DNA of 7,800 nt, from contig DASYYE010000558.1 in the NCBI GenBank assembly GCA_035946955.1, positions 1-7,800 of the forward strand, given 5' to 3'. Numbering within the stretch: position 1 is the first letter of the stretch; each line of letters begins with the position of its first letter. Of the stretch, positions 1 to 5,438 are shown one piece after another. Position numbers and translations under genes: made by a program. The notes under the pieces are model-generated. The model saw only the letters and a program-made list of their open reading frames with translations, searched no databases and was not told the origin of the DNA. Source of the DNA: DASYYE01 sp035946955 (lineage in GTDB: Bacteria; Actinomycetota; Actinomycetes; Streptosporangiales; Streptosporangiaceae).

Positions 1-4
1 TAAT

Positions 5-529
5 GTGCGCGGCATGGGGCGTAGGACACCGGGTGAGGGGGAGCTTGGGCGGGCGAATGAGCCGCCGCTGCTCATCCTCACCAGCTTGGCCGCAGGCTCC
101 AAGCACGGGTATGCGCTTGCCAGGGACATCCAGGACTTCGCCGGGGTGTCGCTGGGGCCGGGCACCCTGTATGGCGCGATCACCCGGCTCGAGGAGCGCG
201 GGCTGATCGAACCGGTGGGGGAGGCGGACCGCCGCCGTCCCTACCGGCTGACCGACAACGGCCGTGCCGAGCTCGCCAAAGCCGTGGGGCAGATGCGTGC
301 GATCGCCGATGTGGGTGCTGCCCGTCTCGCTGGGTCAGGGACTCCACCCGTCGCTCAGCCGGATGCGGGAGCCGGTGCCCTCCGGTCTCCCCGGCGGCCG
401 GGCATGAGCCCTTTGCGGCTCGCCCAGCAAAGTGCCGGGACCGGCGGGCTCCCCATCGGGGCTGATAACAGCAAGCGACGCGGGGGTCGCGGCCTCGGGT
501 TCGGGTGGCGGCTGGGGTGGACCTCATGA
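5..529 (+). CDS. PadR-family winged-helix transcriptional regulator
   Basis: Likely a DNA-binding repressor of the PadR family. Residues about 19-108 carry the PadR winged helix: the helix-1 stretch PPLLILTSLAAG with HGYALARDI, the recognition-helix region GPGTLYGAITRLEERGLIE, and the wing RRRPYRLTDNGRAEL. After residue 110 the 64-residue tail is rich in Gly, Pro and Arg and matches nothing I recognise; many short PadR proteins of this type end near residue 110. The frame is still supported to its stop because that stop overlaps the ATG of the next gene (ATGA at 526-529), which implies translational coupling. The start is uncertain: GTG at 5 and ATG at 14 both fit, neither shows a Shine-Dalgarno, and the frame is open to the window edge, so the true start may lie outside. 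Such regulators commonly control themselves and the adjacent membrane gene; the ligand is unknown. Confidence 0.85.
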   Translation: MRGMGRRTPGEGELGRANEPPLLILTSLAAGSKHGYALARDIQDFAGVSLGPGTLYGAITRLEERGLIEPVGEADRRRPYRLTDNGRAELAKAVGQMRAIADVGAARLAGSGTPPVAQPDAGAGALRSPRRPGMSPLRLAQQSAGTGGLPIGADNSKRRGGRGLGFGWRLGWTS

Positions 530-1527
530 GCGGTGGCAAGCCGCAGGGCGTGCTGCGTTGGTACCCGCCGCGCTGGCGGGCACGCTATGGCGACGAACTG
601 GTCACGCTGCTGACCGACACCTATGGCGAGCGTCCGGTCCCGCTGCGGTGTCGGCTCTCTCTGGTGCGGGCCGGCGCGGTGGAGTGGTTGCGAGAGTTCG
701 GGCTGGCTGGCATGTCGGCTCCGCCGGCCGAGGGGATACGCGCTGGCGGGCTCGTGGTGCTATGGGCGTGGGCGGTCTTCGTGGTGGCCGGGGCCGGCTT
801 CGCGAAGCAGACCGAACACTGGCAGAGCGCACTCCCACCCCACGGCTGGCTGCCCGCAACGGTCGGTTTCGACACCATCTTCATTGGGGCCGCCGCCGGT
901 GCGGCCATCGTTGCCGCGGGTGCGGCGCTGTGCGCCCGCGCCCTGTTCCGCGCGGTGCGGGCGCCCGGCGGCTGGCAGGCACTGCGTGGCCCGGTGCTGT
1001 GGTCGGTCGGCTTCACGGTGCTGGCGGGGGCACTGTTTGCTGTGACCGTGGCATGGGCGCACCACTTCGGCAATGGCTATGTCGAGGCCCCACCACCTGA
1101 CCTGCCTTACATGCAGGGCAGCCCGCACATGACCGTGCTCGCGTGGCTGGTCCTGGCGTGGGCGCTGGCGGTGAGCGTCATGGTCGCCTCGTGGACAGCT
1201 ACGGCCACGGCTGCGGTGCGCCGAATCGAGCCCACCAGCTTGCTCGTGCGGGGCGGTGCCGCCTTGGCCCTTGCCCTGACTGCGGTAATGGCCGCCATCA
1301 CGGCCGGACTGGTCCTGTGGTGGGCCACGCTCGCCGTCCGCGCTCCTTGGTTCTTCAACGGCGCAGCGCCTGGTTCGCCGGGCGCACTGGCCCCGCTGCC
1401 GCTCCTGGTGGTGGGGGTGCTCATGGCCGCCGGGCTGGTGATGGCCGCTGTCGGCGCATGGCGGGTAAGCGTCTGTCTCCGCCGGGCCGGGACGGCGGAC
1501 CCCTCCGGTGCGCCCGCCGGGCACTGA
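526..1527 (+). CDS. PadR-associated polytopic membrane protein, function unknown
   Basis: A 333-residue integral membrane protein. The N-terminal 60 residues are soluble and carry LRWYPPRWRARYGDELVTLL, a signature I recognise from actinobacterial membrane proteins encoded directly after PadR regulators. About six hydrophobic helices follow, near residues 73-93, 114-141, 154-178, 203-224, 238-270 and 288-314. Charged residues cluster at the N-terminus and between helices 4 and 5 (AAVRRIEP), so the N-terminus is probably cytoplasmic. I chose ATG at 526 because it overlaps the PadR stop and places the conserved LRWYP motif close to the start; an in-frame GTG at 505 would add seven residues. No catalytic motif or ATP-binding partner is visible, so transport or stress sensing would be a guess. 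The stop lies 10 bases from the end of the convergent TPR gene, with no clear terminator between them. Confidence 0.8.
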   Translation: MSGGKPQGVLRWYPPRWRARYGDELVTLLTDTYGERPVPLRCRLSLVRAGAVEWLREFGLAGMSAPPAEGIRAGGLVVLWAWAVFVVAGAGFAKQTEHWQSALPPHGWLPATVGFDTIFIGAAAGAAIVAAGAALCARALFRAVRAPGGWQALRGPVLWSVGFTVLAGALFAVTVAWAHHFGNGYVEAPPPDLPYMQGSPHMTVLAWLVLAWALAVSVMVASWTATATAAVRRIEPTSLLVRGGAALALALTAVMAAITAGLVLWWATLAVRAPWFFNGAAPGSPGALAPLPLLVVGVLMAAGLVMAAVGAWRVSVCLRRAGTADPSGAPAGH

Positions 1528-1537
1528 ACCGCGCCGC

Positions 1538-2638
1538 TCAGACCTGCCCGTTCACGGTCTGGAGGTTTCGGAAGATCCCGGCTGTTGTGGGGTGGCCGGG
1601 CCGCAGGGTGCCCTGCGCGACAGCGAGAGCCCGGCTGAATAGCTCTACCGCTTCGGTGCGACGGTGCTGCTCGCAGAGGAGCGAGCCGAGGTTGTTGAGG
1701 ATCAACGCGACCTCAGGGTGGCCGGGGCCGAGCAGGTCCTCTTTGAGCGCCAGGGCTTCGCGGTAGAGCGACTCGGCGCGATCGGCCAGCCCGCACGCCT
1801 GCTCGACAGCGGCCAGAGTGTGCAACTGGACGGCGATCTCATAACGGCGCGGTGGCTGGCTCGCCCGGCAAGCGGCCAGGGCTCCTTCAAGTTCCAGGCG
1901 TGCTTCGCCGTAGCGATGACGGGCGGCCAGTGCGGCCGCGAGCACCGCGCGTTCGGGGGCAAGGCCCACTGCGTTGGCACCCGCCGCGCGGCGCAGGGCC
2001 AAGGCCTCGCGTGCGTGCTGTTCCGCCTGCTCGTAATACTGCTCGGCATAGGCCAGCCCGGCGAGGTTGTGGTGCAGGTCGGCCTGTTGGCCGGTGCTGG
2101 CGCCGGACTCCTGCCTGATCTGCTGGACCCACTTGTACAGTCGGTGCGCCTGCCCGAACTCCCCAGCCTCTTTGTGGGTGATGGCAAGCGTTGTCAGCGC
2201 GGCGGCGAGCAGGCTCGGCTCGGTGTCGCCCAGCAGTCCGCATGCTCGCTGGAGGGTCTCGGTTGCCTGTCGGTACTGGCCGGACCGCCGGTGCGCGTCC
2301 CCCAGGCTGACCAGCACCCGTGCTAGGAGCAACTGGCTGGCCGAGCCGCTAGCCGCCGCAGCGCTGAGTTGGCCTGCCAGCCCGGCTAGCCGGGTGTAGC
2401 TGCTGGCGTACTCACAGCGGTCGCGCTCGATGTCTGCCACGGTGAGCGCAGCTTCGCCGGTCACCTCGACGGACCTGCCGTCCAGCAGCCGCAGTGCCCG
2501 GCTGGCATGCCGGGCGGCCTCATCGAGGTCGCCGTTGGCCTGCCAGTACCGGGCCAACTGCAGCCGCCGACGCGCCTGGCTCAGCCGGAACCGGCCGAGC
2601 CACCCCGGCGGGCCCGCCAACGCTAGGGGCGGGGACAT
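1538..2638 (-). CDS. TPR-repeat protein, candidate peptide-responsive (Rap-like) regulator
   Basis: A 366-residue, apparently cytoplasmic protein composed almost entirely of tetratricopeptide repeats. I count about eight helix pairs, near residues 20-53, 57-93, 103-138, 143-178, 185-220, 225-258, 262-300 and 304-343, plus a partial ninth. The last ones have the kinesin-light-chain form (LGPGHPEVALILNNLGSLL, LRPGHPTTAGIFRNLQ). There is no helix-turn-helix, NB-ARC ATPase, signal peptide or membrane segment, so it should act through protein or peptide binding. Length and architecture resemble Bacillus Rap proteins, although I do not see their N-terminal three-helix bundle clearly. The frame opens upstream to 2845, but that part overlaps two conserved peptide genes and is low-complexity. 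I chose ATG 2638, two bases after the stop of the preceding peptide gene (TAGGCATG). It lacks its own good Shine-Dalgarno, so translation is probably coupled to the peptides. A scaffold unrelated to signalling remains possible. Confidence 0.85.
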   Translation of the reverse strand: MSPPLALAGPPGWLGRFRLSQARRRLQLARYWQANGDLDEAARHASRALRLLDGRSVEVTGEAALTVADIERDRCEYASSYTRLAGLAGQLSAAAASGSASQLLLARVLVSLGDAHRRSGQYRQATETLQRACGLLGDTEPSLLAAALTTLAITHKEAGEFGQAHRLYKWVQQIRQESGASTGQQADLHHNLAGLAYAEQYYEQAEQHAREALALRRAAGANAVGLAPERAVLAAALAARHRYGEARLELEGALAACRASQPPRRYEIAVQLHTLAAVEQACGLADRAESLYREALALKEDLLGPGHPEVALILNNLGSLLCEQHRRTEAVELFSRALAVAQGTLRPGHPTTAGIFRNLQTVNGQV

Positions 2639-2640
2639 GC

Positions 2641-2769
2641 CTAGACGCGCTGCAGTGGCTCGCAGTGGTTCAGTTCTCTGCCAGCCTCGGCGACGCCTGT
2701 GAACAGGGCGAGCAGCCCGGCCACGCCTGCCACCAGGATGGCGATTCGCCATACCTTGTTCTTCATCAT
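2641..2769 (-). CDS. Small secreted peptide precursor, copy 1 (42 aa)
   Basis: A 42-residue precursor. A basic n-region (MMKNKVWR) is followed by a hydrophobic core (IAILVAGVAGLLALF) and an AxA signal-peptidase-I site (VAEA). Predicted cleavage after residue 29 leaves GRELNHCEPLQRV, 13 residues with a single Cys. A GGAGG Shine-Dalgarno lies five bases before the first ATG (2769). A second ATG follows directly, but alignment with copy 2 supports the first. The coding region is closely similar to copy 2 at the DNA level, with an offset of 149 bases, and both the signal core and the NHCEPLQ motif are conserved, which argues for a real gene under selection. It is the last peptide gene before the TPR protein, two bases away. 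The Phr-like role is inferred from size, signal peptide and neighbour; a bacteriocin or unmodified RiPP precursor is an alternative. Confidence 0.75.
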   Translation of the reverse strand: MMKNKVWRIAILVAGVAGLLALFTGVAEAGRELNHCEPLQRV

Positions 2770-2783
2770 GAGCCCTCCTGCTC

Positions 2784-2918
2784 CTAGATGTGCTGGAGAG
2801 GCTCGCAGTGGTTGAGGTTGGTGCCGGCGTCGGCCCAGGCGGCACCCGCGGACAGGGCGAGCAGCCCGGTCACGCCTGCCACCAGGATGGCGAGTCGCCA
2901 GACCTTGATCTTCAGCAT
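2784..2918 (-). CDS. Small secreted peptide precursor, copy 2 (44 aa)
   Basis: A 44-residue precursor homologous to copy 1. The n-region is MLKIKVWR, the hydrophobic core is LAILVAGVTGLLAL, and the signal-peptidase-I site is AWA after residue 29, giving the predicted mature peptide DAGTNLNHCEPLQHI. LNHCEPLQ is identical to copy 1, while the residues just after cleavage differ. A GAGGAGG Shine-Dalgarno lies about ten bases before ATG 2918. The ATG overlaps the stop of the upstream truncated copy (ATGCTGA), suggesting coupled translation, and 14 bases separate its stop from copy 1. An in-frame extension to 3011 exists but adds only Arg-rich residues and lacks this ribosome binding site. An exported signal peptide re-imported to act on the TPR protein is my inference; no oligopeptide permease is encoded in the window. 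Confidence 0.75.
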   Translation of the reverse strand: MLKIKVWRLAILVAGVTGLLALSAGAAWADAGTNLNHCEPLQHI

Positions 2919-3004
2919 GGACTCTCTACCTCCTCGATGTGCTGTAGCAGCCCGGTCACGCCTGCCGCCGCGACGACGAGCCGCCAAATTCTGGCCTTTC
3001 GCAT
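2912..3004 (-). pseudogene. Truncated third copy of the small-peptide gene (30 aa)
   Basis: This ORF begins like the other two copies (MRKARIWRLV, then AAAGVTGLL) but jumps from GVTGLL directly to QHI, which is the C-terminus of copy 2. It then reads through the following ribosome binding site as EEVESPC before stopping. The part lost is the end of the hydrophobic core, the cleavage site and the LNHCEPL motif, so no mature peptide of the family can be released. Its junction suggests an internal deletion between copies of the tandem array. The reading frame is intact and its stop overlaps the start of copy 2, so it may still act as a leader that couples translation into copy 2. No strong Shine-Dalgarno precedes ATG 3004 (only GAAGTGAAGTG). 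Confidence 0.55.
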
Positions 3005-3084
3005 GAAACACTTCACTTCAGAGTGTCACAGCCCAGCGGTTCTGTTGCTGTGGTCATTGATGTATGGGCATAATTGCCTATTGA

Positions 3085-3112
3085 TGACACGCGCGTGGTG
3101 ACACACGGTGTC
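3085..3112. promoter_or_regulatory. Cluster of short palindromes, possible operator for the peptide operon
   Basis: Within 28 bases lie two TGACAC direct repeats (3085-3090 and 3099-3104), the perfect 10-bp palindrome CACGCGCGTG (3088-3097), and GACAC-ACG-GTGTC (3100-3112). They sit 80-110 bases upstream of the first peptide ORF on the minus strand, where a regulator of that operon could bind. No protein is identified, and I could not pick a convincing sigma -10/-35 pair on that strand. Confidence 0.3.
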
Positions 3113-3206
3113 GTTGCAGCGCCGTGACGTGCTGTAACGGGGGTTTCACGCCGACGAAACGGCCGTGGCAGCGTATCCCCAAGGGGTTTAGTCTGAGCGT
3201 TTGCCA

Positions 3207-3237
3207 TTGGCAGTGGAACCAAATGGCCCGGTAACCT
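3207..3237 (+). promoter_or_regulatory. Possible sigma-70-type promoter toward macS
   Basis: TTGGCA (3207-3212) and TAACCT (3232-3237) resemble actinobacterial -35 and TAnnnT -10 boxes, with a 19-base spacer that is slightly long. The -35 overlaps the palindrome TGCCATTGGCA. If used, it would give a long leader of nearly 300 bases before the kinase start, so a promoter nearer the MacR-like boxes is equally possible. Confidence 0.22.
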
Positions 3238-3417
3238 CGAAGTCAAGCCCACACACTGGGGTGTCCGGTGGGTTGCAAACAACAGTCATGCCAATTGCCG
3301 GTGACTGGGCAGTGAGTGACCTGCAGGCCCCTGTTCTGCAGGCCACGCCGTGCACGTGGTGCCCGCGGTACGGCTCGCGTCATGGGTCCATTCCAGAGGC
3401 CGGCCGGACAGCGTACA

Positions 3418-3433
3418 TCAGTGCTGGTACTCA
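3418..3433. promoter_or_regulatory. Degenerate MacR-box-like palindrome
   Basis: TCAGTGCTGGTACTCA matches the MacR consensus as I recall it from Streptomyces coelicolor (TGAGTAC-nn-GTACTCA) at 12 of 14 defined positions, with a perfect right half-site. It lies 35 bases upstream of a better site in the same orientation, which suggests a paired operator. Confidence 0.45.
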
Positions 3434-3452
3434 GGCTGGCGCGTGAGTGCGC

Positions 3453-3468
3453 TGAGTACTCCTACTCA
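3453..3468. promoter_or_regulatory. MacR-box-like operator upstream of macS-macR
   Basis: TGAGTACTCCTACTCA matches the recalled MacR consensus TGAGTAC-nn-GTACTCA at 13 of 14 defined positions. It also forms a perfect inverted repeat, CTGAGTA/TACTCAG (3452-3469), with a 4-base spacer. It ends 64 bases before the chosen kinase start. Finding the recognition sequence of the very family encoded downstream suggests autoregulation by the MacR-like protein. Its position also argues against the longer kinase frame starting at 3350, which would make the operator coding sequence. Confidence 0.6.
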
Positions 3469-3532
3469 GTACGGCTATGTCAGGGCATGCGAGCATAAGC
3501 GCGTGCTCCGGTTGCGAGGATTGCGGCCGCTG

Positions 3533-4666
3533 ATGGTGGCCGACACCTCAGCGGGGATGCTGGCACCTCTGTGGCGCTCGGTCGCGGCGTTCCGTTTCGC
3601 TTCGCTGGTGTATGCGGCGGCACTGCTGGTCGTGCGCCGCGGGAACTACTCGCACATTGCGTGGGCCTGGGTGGTGCTGGGCGTGATGGTCGCCTGGACG
3701 GGCCTGACCACATACGCGTATTCCGTGCCGGCCCGGCGCACCCGCGTCCTGCTGGCTGCCGACCTGCTGGTGACCACCGCGGCGCTGGGGTCCACCACCC
3801 TGGTGCAGTGGCCGCGGAGCACCTATGTCGGGGCCATGCCGGTGACCGCCACCTGGGTCGCTGGCCCGGTGCTTGCCTGGGCGGTGGCCCTGGGGGTCCG
3901 CGCGGGGGCGGTGGCAGCGCTCATCCTCGGTGCCTGCATCATCGCCCTGCAGCACCGCTCGCCTGCGGACGCGACATACAACGGGCCGGTCCTGCTGATG
4001 ATGGCCGGGATCCTGGTCGGCTACGTCTCCCGGCTGACGGCCCGCGCGGAGCGGGCATTGCAGCAGGCCACCGAGATCGAAGCGGCCAGCCGGGAACGGG
4101 ACAGGATCGCCCGGTCCATCCACGACTCCGTGCTGCAGGTGCTCGCACTGGTCCAGCGCCGCGGTGCTGAGGCTGGCGGCGAGGCCGCCGAGATCGGGCG
4201 GCTCGCGGGCGAGCAGGGTGCCGCGCTGCGGGCGCTGATCGCCGCCGACGCCGGGCCGGAACTGGTTGGCGGGCAGCTCGACCTCAGGACGCTGCTCACC
4301 CGCGAGGCATCGGCGGCGGTGTCGGTGGTCACTCCCGCTGGTCCAGTCCTCCTGGCCGGAGACACCGCGCGGGAAACGGCTGCGGCGGTACGCGCGGCGC
4401 TCGACAACGTCCGGCGGCACTGCGGCGAGTCGGCCCGGGCCTGGGTGCTGGTGGACGACGAGCGGTCGGCCGTGACCGTGACCATCCGCGACGACGGGCC
4501 CGGCATCCCGCCCATGCGGCTCGCCGAGGCAGCCGCCGACGGCAGGCTCGGCGTCAGCCACGCGATCTGCGGCCGGATGCGAGACCTGGGCGGGTCCGCT
4601 GAGGTCACATCCACCCTGGGCGCCGGGACCGAGGTCCGGCTCCGGGTGCCCAGGCCGGAAGCCTAG
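3533..4666 (+). CDS. macS: MacS-family sensor histidine kinase
   Basis: A 377-residue membrane-bound kinase that should autophosphorylate and pass phosphate to the response regulator encoded next. The N-terminus (PLWRSVAAFRFASLVYAA) and about six hydrophobic helices (near residues 20-37, 43-64, 71-91, 104-122, 123-139, 150-168) match the membrane sensor of actinobacterial MacS kinases. A short amphipathic linker leads to the H-box RERDRIARSIHDSVLQVLALVQRRG, with His197 as the phospho-acceptor. The catalytic domain shows the N-box LDNVRRH (Asn292), the G1 box DDGPGIP (Asp320) and the G2 region GRLGVSHAICGRMRDLGG. No extracytoplasmic ligand domain is seen, so it likely senses through its membrane part. 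I chose ATG 3533, which has AGGA 12 bases upstream; ATG 3557 is an alternative close to the family start. The longer frame from 3350 is low-complexity and crosses the operator. In Streptomyces, MacRS affects morphogenesis and antibiotic production (known for the family, not shown here). Confidence 0.85.
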   Translation: MVADTSAGMLAPLWRSVAAFRFASLVYAAALLVVRRGNYSHIAWAWVVLGVMVAWTGLTTYAYSVPARRTRVLLAADLLVTTAALGSTTLVQWPRSTYVGAMPVTATWVAGPVLAWAVALGVRAGAVAALILGACIIALQHRSPADATYNGPVLLMMAGILVGYVSRLTARAERALQQATEIEAASRERDRIARSIHDSVLQVLALVQRRGAEAGGEAAEIGRLAGEQGAALRALIAADAGPELVGGQLDLRTLLTREASAAVSVVTPAGPVLLAGDTARETAAAVRAALDNVRRHCGESARAWVLVDDERSAVTVTIRDDGPGIPPMRLAEAAADGRLGVSHAICGRMRDLGGSAEVTSTLGAGTEVRLRVPRPEA

Positions 4667-4703
4667 CTGGACACCTCTGGGTTGCGGGACCACTGGAGCT
4701 GAC

Positions 4704-4735
4704 CAGGCAGCGTGACATACAGGCAGCGTGACATA
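4704..4735 (+). repeat. Perfect 16-bp tandem direct repeat in the macS-macR gap
   Basis: CAGGCAGCGTGACATA occurs twice back to back (4704-4719 and 4720-4735). The second copy ends within the Shine-Dalgarno (TAGGAG, 4734-4739) of the response regulator gene. Sixteen bases is about 1.5 helical turns, so successive units face opposite sides of the helix. It may be a recent slippage duplication or a binding site adjusting expression of the second gene. Confidence 0.85.
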
Positions 4736-4745
4736 GGAGCATCAT

Positions 4746-5438
4746 GTGAACGAGCCACGCACCCGCGTCATGGTCGTCGACGACCATCCCATCTGGCGCG
4801 ACGCTGTAGCCCGTGACCTTGGCGAGGCGGGGTTCGAGATCGTCGCGGCCGTAGGCGACGGGGCACAGGCGCTGCGCGTGGCCGGTGCGGTGCGGCCGGA
4901 CGTGGTCCTGCTCGACCTGCAACTGCCCGACATGTCCGGGGTCGACGTGGCCCGCGGCATCCTGGCCGCCCAGCAGGGCACACGGGTGCTGGTCCTGTCG
5001 GCCAGTGGCGAGCAACAGGACGTCCTCGACGCGGTCAAGGCCGGTGCCGCCGGGTACATCACCAAGTCAGCGAGCCGGGCCGAGTTCCTCGACGCGGTGC
5101 GCCGCACCGCGGCCGGTGATGCCGTGTTCGCCCCCGGCCTGGCCGGCCTGGTCCTGGGCGAGTTCCGGCGGCTGGCGGCCAGCCCGGCACCGGACACGCC
5201 CCAGCTGACCGACCGTGAGGCCGAGGTGCTGCGCATGGTCGGCACCGGCCTGTCGTACAAGCAGATCGCCGAACGGCTGGTGCTCTCCCACCGCACCGTG
5301 CAGAACCACGTCCAGAACACCCTGACCAAGCTGCAGCTGCACAACCGGGTGGAGCTGGTCCGCTACGCCATCGAGCACGGCCTGGACGTCGGGCCGCACG
5401 AGCCGGGCAGCCCCCCGCCAGCGTCTCGGCGCAGCTAA
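4746..5438 (+). CDS. macR: MacR-family NarL/LuxR-type response regulator
   Basis: A 230-residue DNA-binding response regulator and cognate partner of the kinase 79 bases upstream. The receiver domain (about residues 6-122) has the acidic pair Asp12/Asp13 (VMVVDDHPIWR), phospho-acceptor Asp57 (VVLLDLQLPDMSG), Ser85 at the Thr/Ser switch position and Lys107 (GYITKSAS). The LuxR-type helix-turn-helix spans about 153-211: LTDREAEVLRMVGTGLSYKQIAERLVLSHRTVQNHVQNTLTKLQLHNRVEL (shown here as LTDREAEVLR through HNRVEL). The start is GTG 4746, six bases after GGAG. An ATG two bases earlier is followed at once by TGA, giving a start-stop pair over the true start. A short Pro/Ser tail closes the protein. 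Its likely operator lies upstream of the kinase gene, implying autoregulation. The 3' 372 bases are overlapped antisense by the run-on frame of the GNAT gene. Confidence 0.9.
   Translation: MNEPRTRVMVVDDHPIWRDAVARDLGEAGFEIVAAVGDGAQALRVAGAVRPDVVLLDLQLPDMSGVDVARGILAAQQGTRVLVLSASGEQQDVLDAVKAGAAGYITKSASRAEFLDAVRRTAAGDAVFAPGLAGLVLGEFRRLAASPAPDTPQLTDREAEVLRMVGTGLSYKQIAERLVLSHRTVQNHVQNTLTKLQLHNRVELVRYAIEHGLDVGPHEPGSPPPASRRS

Larger units (their letters stand above)
2641..3004. repeat. Tandem array of three peptide-gene units
   Basis: Three diverged direct repeats occupy this stretch. Units 1 and 2 align with a 149-base offset (for example 2703-2769 against 2852-2918) and differ at only scattered positions through the signal-peptide region. 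Unit 3 shares a 21-base exact block with unit 2 (2946-2966 against 2860-2880) and is shortened internally. Similarity includes the coding region and the purine-rich ribosome binding sites. This fits local tandem duplication followed by deletion in the promoter-proximal unit. Confidence 0.8.
3005..3532. other. Divergent intergenic control region
   Basis: About 530 bases separate the peptide/TPR operon (leftward) from the macS-like gene (rightward), and no convincing gene is found here. Composition is less GC-biased than the flanking genes. Visible elements, left to right: ACACT/AGTGT arms at 3008-3026 just upstream of the first peptide ORF; GGCA-TAAT-TGCC at 3067-3078; the palindrome CACGCGCGTG at 3088-3097; GACAC-ACG-GTGTC at 3100-3112; TGCCATTGGCA at 3202-3212; a CTGCAGGCC direct repeat at 3321-3329 and 3336-3344; and two MacR-box-like palindromes at 3418-3468. 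Frames crossing the region have no recognisable domain and no ribosome binding site. Confidence 0.7.

Noticed and set aside
760..1524. 254-residue minus-strand frame opposite the membrane protein
   Set aside because: It is the shadow of a high-GC gene; no motifs, no ribosome binding site, and implausible Arg/Gly/His content.
1538..2638. XRE-TPR (PlcR/NprR-like) or SARP/AfsR-type regulator
   Set aside because: No helix-turn-helix, winged OmpR-like domain or NB-ARC motifs are visible in the 366 residues, so a Rap-like DNA-binding-free protein fits better.
2639..2845. 69-residue N-terminal extension of the TPR protein
   Set aside because: It overlaps the two conserved peptide genes in another frame, is Arg/Pro/Ser-rich without helical repeat character, and the peptide frames show clear duplication and conserved motifs.
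2641..3004. Lanthipeptide or other modified RiPP precursor cluster
   Set aside because: No modification enzyme, RRE domain or dedicated transporter is encoded nearby, and the precursors have Sec-type signal peptides rather than RiPP leaders.
3013..3282. 89-residue minus-strand frame in the divergent intergenic region
   Set aside because: It has no ribosome binding site, signal peptide or family resemblance, and the region has operator-like palindromes and lower GC.
3350..3532. 61-residue N-terminal extension of the histidine kinase
   Set aside because: It is low-complexity, absent from the MacS-like start as I know it, and would place the MacR-like palindromes inside coding sequence.
3548..4693. 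381-residue minus-strand frame opposite the histidine kinase
   Set aside because: It is antisense to a well-supported kinase gene and shows only Gly/Pro/His/Arg-rich shadow composition with no domain.
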